Source: Tetrapyrgos nigripes (lineage: Eukaryota; Basidiomycota; Agaricomycetes; Agaricales; Campanellaceae). From it: DNA of 64,000 nt. Under the pieces are notes generated by a model. That model saw only the letters and a list, made by a program, of their open reading frames with translations, searched no databases and had not been told where the DNA came from. The first letter of the stretch is position 1. Every line of letters starts with the position of its first letter. Shown one piece after another: positions 45,899 through 55,064 of the stretch. A program made the position numbers and the translations under genes. The stretch covers positions 84,417-148,416 of the forward strand of contig JAACJM010000209.1 in assembly GCA_013368315.1 (NCBI GenBank), read 5' to 3'.

Positions 45899-46653
45899 TG
45901 TAAAGGATTAGGTCAGCCTGCGATGAGACCCAACCTCCAACTGGACCAAAAGGCCACAATATTCGGTACGTGTGAATACCGTCACAGGCTCTATATATGG
46001 AGTAAGGGACGTGACCCTTACATTACCTCCCCTTCGAGGCAATCTCCTTTCTGGGTTCCTCAGGCCCAGATTGGTGTCCTTAAATAGAAGACCCCAAATT
46101 GTTTCAGGTTTCCCATGCCTGTCCCAATCCTCAGCCACTGGTTCCGTGAAGGGTGAAATCCTGAGGCCCTATGAGAAGGGGAGTTCCTCAAGGATCGAAC
46201 CAGTGACCGTTTATACCAAATATTCTGTAAAGGATTAGGTCAGCCTGCGATGAGACCCAACCTCCAACTGGACCAAAAGGCCACAATATTCGGTACGTGT
46301 GAATACTGTCGCAGGCTCTATATATGGAGTAAGGGACGTGACCCTTACGTTACCTCCCCTTTGAGGAACTCCCCTTCTCATGGGGCCTCAGGATTTTGCC
46401 CTTCACGGAACCAGTGGCTGAGGATCGGGACAGGCATGGGAAACCTGAAATGATTCGGGGTCTTCTATATAAGGACACTGATCTGGGCCTGAGGAACCCA
46501 GAAAGGAGATTGCCTCGAAGGGGAGGTAATGTAAGGGTCACGTCCCTTACTCCATATATAGAGCCTGCGATGGTATTCACACGTACCGAATATTGTGGCC
46601 TTTTGGTCCAGTTGGAGGTTGGGTCTCATCACAGGCTGACCTAATCCTTTACA
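45899..46653. mobile_element. Palindromic element with 5-bp target duplication
   Basis: Inserted in the F-box pseudogene and flanked on both sides by CCTTG (45894-45898 and 46654-46658). It begins TGTAAAGGATTAGGTCAGCC and ends with the complement. It consists of two related units: A (45899-46225, lacking its right end) and B (46226-46653, both ends present). B alone has arms of about 130 bases that are inverted repeats of each other (left from 46226, right ending 46653). The interior of A matches the reverse complement of B. The last 35 bases of A (GGATCGAACCAGTGACCG...) are not in B. Open frames up to 88 codons in it mirror each other on both strands and are by-products of the palindrome. 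TG...CA ends plus a 5-bp duplication recall LTR elements, whereas long inverted arms recall foldback elements; no transposition gene is present. Confidence 0.8.
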
Positions 46654-47299
46654 CCTTGAGGTACGAATCGTAAGATGCAGTGAAGATATTTATCGCATTA
46701 GAACGAATTGGATTTCAGAAGTTGGTGGTGAGCTATATGTGGGATATCGATGGGATAAGGGACGTTAGGGATAAGAGGAGAAAGGGAAGGGAAAGGGGAA
46801 GGTAGAAGTGCCATTGAGATTTTAGGAGAGGGTTGAGGTTGAGAAGGTGTGTCACAACGAGATGAGAGAGAATTGGGGACACTGGCAGACGTGGATCAGG
46901 ATTATGATCATAAGGAGGCGATCTGGAGGAGTGGACTTGTCCTCCACACTGGAACTGGTCTGATGTCAAGAAGAATTTGAGAGAGAGATTCAGATAACCA
47001 ATAATTATAATGAGGTTATGATGCAAATGTTTAGAAGGAGGAGGGATTTGACTTTGATTTGATGAAGACTGCATTGTCGTCGTTGTCTTCAGCAATAATG
47101 GAGACTCAGGAGAGGGCAGCCACTGCAGCTTTGAGAAGTCCAAGCTCGGCGTTGAATATGAGAGCTGTGTTTCATTTGTCAGGAGGTGATGGAGAAGAGG
47201 ACAGTAAACAATTGTCTGCTCACCTACTAGCACTAGCAACGGTGAATACTCCAATTTTGATATTTCCAATCCCAATGCCCCCCCAACATCAGAACCTCA

Positions 47300-47841
47300 G
47301 ACGCGACGCCCAGCTCAACCCAAGATGTCCATCCAAACTGATGCTGACCACCTTAAGGCCCAAACACTGTGAGGAAACTGATGGACGCTGGAACCACTTG
47401 GATTCACTGTATATGAGGAGCTGGAAAATTTGCATGACAGAGAGTTGTTGGAGGTGAGTTGTGAGTCAGTGCTGTTGGGTGCCATGTCATCATCGCCGTC
47501 GTCTACTCCTTGGTTTAAATCCCAACTGCTTAAATCCTCAACCCAACACTCAAGCATGTACCCGCTCACAGACGTGACACCCAGCTCAACCCAAGATGTC
47601 CATCCAAACCGATGCTGACCACCTTAAGGCCCGAACACTGCAAGGAAACTGATGGACGCTGGAACCACTTGGATTCACTGTATATGAGGAGCTGGAAAAT
47701 TTGCACGACAGAGAGTTGTTGGAGGTGAGTTGTGAGCCAGTGCTGTTGGGTGCCAGGTCGTCATCACCGTTGTCTACTCCTCAGTTTAAATCCCAACTGC
47801 TTAAATCCTCAACCCAACACTCAAGTATGTACCCGCTCACC
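47300..47841 (+). repeat. 271-base tandem duplication in F-box pseudogene
   Basis: CCAGCTCAACCCAAGATGTC starts at 47310 and again at 47581. The units run on through TTGGAGGTGAGTTGTGAG and TACCCGCTCAC and differ at roughly a dozen positions. The duplication arose after the gene had decayed, since both units share the same broken frame. Confidence 0.8.
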
Positions 47842-48150
47842 ATGCTTCCCAAACCTCCAAAAGATAACCATAACTGGCGTATGCATAATGCAAGATGGTG
47901 ATGAATTTGGCGTATGGCGAGGAGATTTTGAGGAGGTTACACAGCGTTCTGGCACTGGAAGTGAAATGACTTCGATGTCATCCAACAACTGCAGTCCCTG
48001 GTTCGTGGCTCCGGATACTTAACATCAGACGTCCCTCTAAGATGAGATTGACGTTGAGTGGGACGAGAAGGAGTTAAGGGGATGTGGAGGCTTGTGTTGA
48101 GGGATTTGGATGGTGAAAAAAGAGGGTGAGGTGTAAGAGGCATGCTGCAT

Positions 48151-50690
48151 ATATGATGGCTGGAGGGAGAGATGTGTTTTTCTTATTTCCTGCTGCAATG
48201 TACAGTGTTTACTCACGCTCTTTTCTGTCAGTGTCAGTCACCTGTACATCACCTGATCCGAAGTGCATAGACATGCCAAGCCTACTGGGTTATGGCAATT
48301 GTACACTAATGAAAGTTGTTATATCTCAGACACTGCCAATAATTCTGTGAATATCGTCTACTATCTCTCTTCTAGGAAACATCAAACTCCTCCCATATGA
48401 GGTAGGCACCTCGTGAGGTCTCTTCGGAAGCACATCCGGGAGGTAATCAGCCCTGAGATGTCCGTCCCGCCTTCAACGACGTCATGATCAAAACTTGCCA
48501 TACTGCTCATCAACCATCACCACCATCATCACCGTCCGCTCATTGTGCTCGCTTATCCCTCCCACTGCTTATCTCATTTTCCTGACCTCACACCTTCCCA
48601 CACCCGCTCGCTATCCACCACTGCCATCAAATCCCTTTGTTCGCTGTCCCCTCAGCTATATCTCCCCTCACTTATATCTTCATGTACTTACGTTGGTTCT
48701 GCCCGCCCGTACGCTTGATGTTGTATACCTCCCTCCCCGTTGTGCCAGACCACTATGCGCGTAATTGTTCCTTCTCTTTTGCAAGACCTGGCTAATATCG
48801 CAGAGACATGTATTGACTTAGATACTCATAAACGTGTGTATATCGACTTGCAATATATGTATGCTTCTCTTTTTTTACATAAATCTTGCGTGGATCTCCA
48901 ACATTTTTGTTATGGTGCTTATGGTGAGCCACATGTAAATATCATAGGTATCGTTAATCTGCTTCCAGTCCAAAGTGCTCGTAGAGGCCCTCGAGAATGG
49001 CAACAAAGGTGTGCGGCTGTAACCGAGATAAATTCTCACGGTAACTGTCCACAATTGCAGCTTATTGAACCGCCTCGTTATGTGCAAGGAACACTTGCAG
49101 CGGAACTCGGATGGCACGGAATATGTACTTCTACATCCCATGTAGCCGCTGAATTTTTTTATCTGCCAATTCCTCGGTGTAGCATTCCTCATGCGACAAT
49201 GATTCAAAAACAACCAAAATTCCATCCAAAACGACACTTCGTACTCGAATAGAGCCATCGTCACCCTCTGTATAAATCTAAAAAAATTACCAGGGTACTC
49301 CCTGATATGTATAATCTTGTTAACATTAGTATACCATGCTATTCAAGAGATTTGTAAAGTACACAAGTGGATGATACTTTGGGTTCAAGTTTTGCAGTGG
49401 ATCCTTGTTCACGAAATGCTCGAAGTTCAGAACATATCTCGGATGAGGTAGGGTGTGTATTCTTTCACATCTAATCAATGCATATATGTATCCAGTGTCA
49501 TATTCTAGAGCCATAAGTCTAGATCTTTTGTTTTGGCTTGGTCATCGTGCTGTACATTGTGCATGCAAATCAGATACAAAAGGCATCCATTATGGTGCAG
49601 GACGTAGGTGGGACAAATTTATCCTATGCTCAAATGATCTCTGAGTCTTAATATCATTGATAGACCAGGTATATATAACAATTGGAGCTTGCAATTCTGG
49701 GTGTCTGGGAGCTGCATATATAAGTCATATCTTCATATTAAAAACTATCCAAGGGTTGTGGGCCTGCCAATAGATCCATTCAAGTATCTCAAACAACATA
49801 TAAAATATATAGAGCAAGGGGAAATGTATCTCAGCTTCTATTCTTGAAAGCGGTCAATGTTGGTGTATAGGCGGGATGACCGACGCGCACGCCTCTATCA
49901 GAATATCACCACGCCCTATCAAAATATCACCACGCGGCACACCTTTTTTTTGGGTGAAAGTTGAAACCTTCGCTTAAATGGTAAACCGGGAATTAACACC
50001 TGGGCCCGTTCGTCGACCCGACAGTAGTACTAGCAGTGACACGCATTGGACATGTATATAAAAGTATGTACCGTCTAATTCGAAGTGAAATACATCCTCA
50101 ACAATGAAGTCCTGCATTCGCATTGTACTAGTGTGTTGATTACTACACACCTAGCACAACCATTGTCGTTATTCAGAATTGGACCTTGGTCGTGTCTGTA
50201 GTACTAAAAATGGAGAGAGACAATACAGCCAGCGGGGAGGCAGGAGACAATGTTCGGGGCCCAATAGCCGGAGGATAAGCTAAGTACAGCAAAGGACAGT
50301 GACCGACGGACTTTGATGGGGGTGATGGATGATGAGGGGGTGTGGGAACATGCGATGATACCGCATGGACGGCAGAAAGGGACAGAGAGTGCAGAGGGAT
50401 ATACTTCTGAGAGACCCTTAGGCTCCTACCACTTATAGGAAGAGCTTGCACTTACCTTAGAAGAGAAAAGGGAGGCATTATTCACGGAATTACTGCCAGT
50501 GTGTGAGATTCAACAACTTTGATTACTGTAAAGTCGGCATAACGGGGTAGGCTTGGCATTTCTATACGCGTCGGATGTTGTGATGTAGAGGTGACTGATG
50601 TCAGTTAATGATATCAACGGAAGAGTCGAAAGAGGAATACCATTTGTAAAGAGTACCTGGTATCACCACTTACTGTTGTTTTGGTCTTGA
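48151..50690. other. No supported gene; unrecognised open frames
   Basis: A plus frame of 170 codons (48740-49252) and an overlapping minus frame of 129 codons (48875-49264) have no domain I recognise; at most one can be real. The C-rich segment 48590-48660 is weakly similar to the reverse complement of 50275-50360, possibly old inverted ends of an element about 1.9 kb long. A, T-rich 49270-49830 has nothing identifiable. Confidence 0.3.
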
Positions 50691-50696
50691 AATGAT

Positions 50697-50977
50697 GGTC
50701 TGCTTCCTTAGCTCAGTCGGTAGAGCGCGAGTCTCACAAAAGTCCGAGGACGATCGAGACAACGTCCCCCGTCTCTGCGCCTTTAGCACTTCAGCGCATG
50801 TAGACACCCTACCCTGCATGGTCAGGACGATTGGGTCAGCAGCACTGTTGCTTGCCCCACTAGACTCAGGAAATGGGTCCATGTAGAGCTGCTTCTTGTC
50901 ATACTTAGCTAGCTTTTGCGGAGCGGTGTAATAAACTTGACTTGACGTGCCCCGCTGAATCAGCAATTGGTTCCACT
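50697..50977 (+). repeat. tRNA-headed SINE-like repeat
   Basis: The head (from about 50697) reads GCTTCCTTAGCTCAGTCGG then TAGAGCGCGAGTCTCAC, the 5' half of a fungal elongator tRNA-Met with the anticodon changed from CAT to CAC. It continues into a non-tRNA body, GGGTCCATGTAGAGCTGCT ... TAGCTTTTGCGG (about 50876-50921), then GCCCCGCTGAATCAGCAATT (about 50949). The same two body blocks occur in the tRNA-like repeat at 26818-27000, in the other order. AAAGTCCGAGGACG after the head recurs at about 60018. Confidence 0.55.
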
Positions 50978-50996
50978 ACTAAGGTATGCGACACTA

Positions 50997-52031
50997 GGAA
51001 CCGACATGTCTTAGTAAGCATCCCGCCCCTCGTTGATGGCGCGAAATTGTGAGCTCACACCTTTGAGTTTAGCATTTTTGCTCAGTACAATGGATGTAGA
51101 TAGACCTTCCGCACAGATTGTACTGAAAATTTTGCGAAAAAATGTTATTCAAGTCGAGAAAAAATCGATTTTTTTTCTTTGGTCATAAAACGTCGAACCC
51201 GAGCTCTGGGTGAAATTTCGCAAAAAGTCATCCCAGGTTTGTCGCCTTACATAATACAGATAAGATTACAGATATACCATAAAAGGAAGAGATAAGATAC
51301 AGATTTACCATTCTCGGAAGTGGACCCACAAGCCGCAATGAAAATTTAGGCTTTTTTCAGCCTGTCTGAAGCCCATGGGTCGTCGCAATAATGCCCAGAA
51401 TGCTCGACGCAATGCTCTGGCCCATGCCAGACAGCTTCGCCATCCTCAGCCTGCCACATGCTGTCGCAAAGTCCTCTTCTATGAAGATGATTTTGTAGCT
51501 CAAAAGTCTATCCTACAGGAGTACATCGAGTCGCGAGGCCATCTTTGTGACTACTATCTGAAATTCCACTGCGAGCTCAATTTTATCGAGCAATATTGGG
51601 GTGCCGCCAAATTCATTTATCGTCGGTATGTCAAGACATCAAATATGGACCAGATGCGCGCAAATGTCAAGGCAGCGCTTGACAGTGTTCCGTTGCTTCA
51701 GATCAAGAGGTACGAATGCTTCCTTACTCTCATCATCTTTCCTGACTGACACGCTCATAGATTTGCCATCCGTTCCGCACGTTATATACACGCTTACTGT
51801 GAAGGCTTGAATGGGGCTCAGGCAGCTTGGGCTAATAGAAGGTATCACGGGCATCGCACCCTACCACAGGAGATGATTCGGAAAGCCATGGACGCAGTCA
51901 GGAAGGTTGTAGCACTGTAGCATAGACCCTGTGCGGCCCTCCGCAGCGGCGATAAAAAATTTTTTTTCTTGACCCTCGACTTTGTCGCTGACGTCACGAT
52001 TACAAAGCTGATTACTAAGCATGTCGGTTCC
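50997..52031 (+). mobile_element. Tc1/mariner-like element with deleted transposase
   Basis: Left end GGAACCGACATGTCTTAGTA and right end TTACTAAGCATGTCGGTTCC are inverted repeats of about 20 bases with a single one-base gap. TA lies outside each end (50995-50996 and 52032-52033). The interior carries the C-terminal half of a DDE transposase at 51375-51920. It may be an independent insertion or the subterminal part of the outer element. Confidence 0.6.
51375..51920 (+). CDS. Truncated DDE transposase, C-terminal part
   Basis: Two exons, 51375-51709 and 51761-51920, give 164 residues with a clean GT-AG intron of 51 bases. The block ILQEYIESRGHLCDYYLKFH, then CELNFIEQYWGAAKFIYRR, then LGxxxNGAQAAWANRRYHGHR-like residues, matches the C-terminal end of a DDE-type transposase common in Agaricomycetes. 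The catalytic Glu would be in FIEQYWG. The two catalytic Asp and the DNA-binding part are gone: a short N-terminal piece (MGRRNNAQNARRNALAHARQ) is joined directly to the C-terminal block, so the coding region has a large internal deletion that preserved the frame. Not active as a transposase on its own. Confidence 0.7.
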
Positions 52032-52047
52032 TACTTGTAAACATATA

Positions 52048-52280
52048 CAGTAGCTGCGAAAATTGATGTCGCTTCCTTTTTTGGAAATAGCAGGGTGCCG
52101 GGCTGCCGGGTCACAATCTTTTGCTTCACTCTCCTTCAACGCAGCCTGTGCGTTGCTAGAAAAATGGTGTAGGAGTCTACTCTCATGTGTCGGGACCCAT
52201 CCCGAAGCAAGAGGTAAGCCAGAAACCAGCCCGGAGCTAAATTCCAAAAAAGGAAGGGACATCAATTTTCGCAGCTACTG
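52048..52280. mobile_element. 233-bp MITE, TA target
   Basis: Ends CAGTAGCTGCGAAAATTGAT and its exact complement, continuing as near-perfect inverted repeats of about 38 bases (through CTTCCTTTTTTGGA). TA flanks both ends (52046-52047 and 52281-52282). CAGT ends with TA targets indicate a Tc1/mariner-type MITE. No coding capacity; open frames through it are palindromic artefacts. Confidence 0.85.
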
Positions 52281-52282
52281 TA

Positions 52283-52351
52283 GCTCCGAGGCCTATGCCA
52301 CTGCACTAAAAGGCAGATTTATGAAGTAATACTACTTCATAAACTCGGAGC
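52283..52351. repeat. Nested hairpin, possibly a micro-element
   Basis: GCTCCGAG at 52283 pairs with CTCGGAGC at 52351, and inside it ATGAAGTA pairs with TACTTCAT across a four-base loop. TA stands on both sides; the left TA is shared with the MITE end. It could be a tiny foldback element or a cruciform left from excision. Confidence 0.5.
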
Positions 52352-52524
52352 TATATATAGACACTACAGACACCCTGGGAACTCCATCTTGGAGGCCAGC
52401 GGGCCGCAGCGTCGTAAGCAGCATGCTTACACTACTGTCGCATACCTTAGCTCCTTCGCACGTCTATGTGCAGATGTAAAAGCCTCAGTGACTAGTAGGT
52501 AGCGGCGTAATCCACTCACTCACG

Positions 52525-54690
52525 CCGAGGCGTTTGTAATCTGCACCTCTTTTCTCATGCGAGTCCTCCGCTCTGGTCCCTCGAGCTCTTCCACATTGCT
52601 TCCACACGATCATCTCAATTTCCTTCGATGACTTGTACTGTTCCCTTTTACGCAAATCTGGCCAAGAGGTTGGTCAGTTATGTAGACGACGGTTGGTTCA
52701 CATTTTCCGTTTCTAAAGAGATGTGTTTGGAGTGAAGACGGTCGGATGAAAACACGTTCGGTGGACTTGCAAAAACCTGACGCGACATCGCTTATGTCAT
52801 TGTTTGTACTTAGTTGACAGCAGCTTGCGTCGGATCGAAAGTGGTGAGCGAATTGCATTTAGTCCACCTCGACGAGGTGGTAGGCGTTGGGAATGTACCT
52901 CACCCTTCCCTCTTCAATGACGCCTTTTCAGACCTAACACTCATCCAACGGGCACGACCACGGCCTCACTCAAAACTGCCCACACAAACTCACTCAAAAC
53001 CGAATCCTACTCAAATCTCAGTTATTCGTCGATGTCGACGACAGCACCACATGAGCTACCGGTTGGTGAGGACACCATCGTCGCATTTTGCTCTCAGACT
53101 GACTGTGCTTCGTTCCTTCCGCAGCTGTCATTTTTGGTCCCAAACTTTGCAATTCTCATACAATCGTCGTTGTGGGTTGCAATACTGGAACCACTGGTGC
53201 CCCGAGTCTGTTACTCCAATACTGCCACGTCGATCCCCACCGTCCACGCTAACGCCAACACCTAAACCAAAAGCAAGGACGCCCCGCAGTCATCATGAAT
53301 GAGTCTTTCAGACTGGGTTGGGTGCTAGTGATGCATCTGGGACAGGTGGAGGACTGGAGCTTTAAAGATGTTATAACGAAGACGAAGCCTGTTCATTACT
53401 CAGTCAGAGCCTATATGTGCTCTCTCTCTTTTCGAACTTGGTACGCTCAACTATGGCTTTTGTCCATTTTCCTCAACTGACAATTGACCGGTGTTAATAC
53501 ATACTTGTTATACAGATACAGATGCCGGCACCCGGGTGTACGCGAGATTTTACTGGGTATTGTTATTGTGCGTGTCTTGGAGCTAGATGTGGAGGCCGAG
53601 GTGGAAGTTAAGGGTGAAGGGCGTTGGGGCAAGAGTTGTGGATACTTTTTCGTTCTGGCCATCATCAGGTGAGATTCTTCGTCCTTCTATACGCTTCTGC
53701 TCAACTAAACGCAATTTGGGGCGGGCAGAGCCGAGTGAGAGCCTCTCGAAACCTGCTGTTGCCGTCATCACCGACGACGACGATGCCTCTTAAGTAGGTT
53801 CCAACGAAGAATCGGTTGACTCTAGCCTGGTTGAGCTAGTCTTCGTGCCCACTCAAGACTACTCGGTAAGCTATCAGTTTTAGAAATCCTCCCTTTCCTC
53901 CTATACTAATTGTACTTCGCTTTCTTTGTGCTCAGGTGATCGCTTCTCGGCACTCTACTTCTGTCGTTACGATTAACGTTTCGCCACCGGAAGACAGGAC
54001 AATGTCTCTTAAACGAGTGAGTCTTTAATGCAATTATTGTTAATTACTATACTGACATTACATAGTCCTACGACAGGGATGTTGAGTTGAAAAGAATGAG
54101 GACAGAGAAATAAGGACAGACAAAACTGGATTACGCACAGCGTAAATCTCACTGGGAATGAGCAACTCTACTACAATCAATTACCCCCTCCTTCTCCTTC
54201 TCCAGCCTGCTATACGTCACATATCCGCATCAGATTCATACAACACCATGCGATAGTACCACGCAACACGCAACACGCATCACGCATCATGTCTTTGACA
54301 CCTTACCCTCCTCCCAGTCTTTTTCTCCCCATCCCCATCCCCATTCACATCAAATTGCAATTCCAAATCTCTCTGTACAGGCTCCCACATCCTACGCAAC
54401 TCCTCTTCACGCCACTGTACTTCAATCTCAACCTCGACGTCTTCAGACGAAGCCGCACCGGAAGTTGAACCCAGCCATTCTTGGACCCAAGAAGAGGAAA
54501 GAGGGACGTCTGAGTTTATTTGGAGACGGGAGCCAGAGTGACAGCCAGAGCGAGGATGAGATGATGTCGTTTGAGATGTTTTGGAGGAGGAAGAGTGAAC
54601 CTTGCATCTATCTATCTATCTTGCAGCCATATATGCAAGGTTTAGGCCTCGTGCGCAAGTGCTGGCCCACATTGGTCATCTGAGTCTTAA
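52525..54690 (+). repeat. Segmental duplication, copy A
   Basis: Matches 60027-62075 in the same orientation at high identity with many small indels. Shared landmarks are ACGCCGAGGCGT, CTCATGCGAGTCC, AAACCGAATCCTACTCA, GATGCCGGCACCCGGGTG, GATTACGCACAGCGTAAA and the F-box 3' end. Both copies show intron-like boundaries (TTATACAG before GATGCCGG; GGTGAG after CATCATCAG), but the frames in the two copies disagree, so I cannot name an ancestral protein for 52560-54270. Confidence 0.75.
54280..54660 (-). pseudogene. F-box gene 3' fragment
   Basis: Minus strand, ending at the stop complementary to 54280-54282. It corresponds to the C-terminal part of the F-box family (residues ending CQRHDA and, upstream, the GxVPLSS..VQEWLG region). 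It is cut off near 54660 at a TCTA microsatellite and joined to the 5' flank of the second MYND copy. The same fragment continues much further in the duplicate at 61711-64000. Confidence 0.65.
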
Positions 54691-54793
54691 GGCGTTCTCA
54701 ACATCCTCCTAGAACGTGTGCTTTACATAGCTTTTACTTTACACGTGTACGGTTATAATTGCGTACCCTTCATCGGCGAAGATACTGTGGGTT

Positions 54794-55060
54794 TGGAGAA
54801 ATGTACACTATAGCGCGTCCTAGGTCTGATGTGGTAGTTCTGTAAATGGAGGACTTGGTCGCGGGAGATTCAATTAATTTAAAAGCTGGGCCTTCACTAG
54901 AACTTCCAGAGTTTCAACGAGTCGACCAAAAATTAAGGTTCGACAGGACAAGTGCTTCTTGAGGCGTGAGTATGTAATGAATCATGATGAACCTTCTTTT
55001 AGACCCTCAGTGGCACTGTGCATAAATAGAGAAGACCTTTGACGCTTCATCAGCTTCCCC
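54794..55060 (+). promoter_or_regulatory. Duplicated promoter region of MYND copy 2
   Basis: Homologous to 41030-41425, with TTTGGAGAAAT, GATGTGGTAGTTCTGTAAAT, CGCGGGAGATTCAAT and the CATAAATAGAGA TATA-like element (about 55021-55032) all in place, but with several deletions. Confidence 0.5.
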
Positions 55061-55064
55061 CATC

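Larger units (their letters stand above)
45776..48150 (+). pseudogene. F-box gene relative, broken and interrupted
   Basis: Corresponds to the intact F-box gene at 24074-26011 in the opposite orientation. Preserved blocks include CATAATCATCATATCCCC followed (after an insertion) by GGTACG and TTTATCGCATTAGAA near 46690, then TTAAGGCCCAAACACTG with CTGGAACCACTTGGATTCAC near 47360, and CCTCCAAAAGATAACCATAA near 47853. Frames are interrupted by stops and indels throughout. A 755-bp element is inserted at 45899-46653 and a 271-base unit is tandemly duplicated at 47300-47841. The N-terminal F-box itself is not present, so the copy is also 5'-truncated. Confidence 0.75.
50982..52447. mobile_element. 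TA-flanked TIR element, outer shell of a nest
   Basis: AGGTATGCGACA at 50982 and its complement TGTCGCATACCT ending at 52447 are perfect inverted repeats, extended to 19 bases with one mismatch (CTAAGGTATGCGACA, then C or G, then TAG). Both ends are flanked by TA. Inside lie a second pair of inverted repeats (50997 and 52031), a truncated transposase, a 233-bp MITE and a 69-base hairpin. The arrangement fits Tc1/mariner-type insertion (TA targets), with later insertions into the right part. Confidence 0.55.

Noticed and set aside
45908..46644. Several 76-88 codon open frames on both strands
   Set aside because: They are mirror images of each other caused by the palindromic element, not genes.
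45899..46653. Interpretation as a small LTR retrotransposon (TRIM)
   Set aside because: Units A and B are in opposite orientation rather than direct repeats, unit A does not end in CA, and no primer-binding site or polypurine tract is visible.
48740..49264. Opposing 170- and 129-codon open frames
   Set aside because: No known domain, no start context or splice partners; overlapping frames on both strands are expected by chance here.
50697..50770. Functional tRNA-Met gene
   Set aside because: Only the 5' half matches; the anticodon is CAC and no T arm or acceptor partner follows at tRNA distance.
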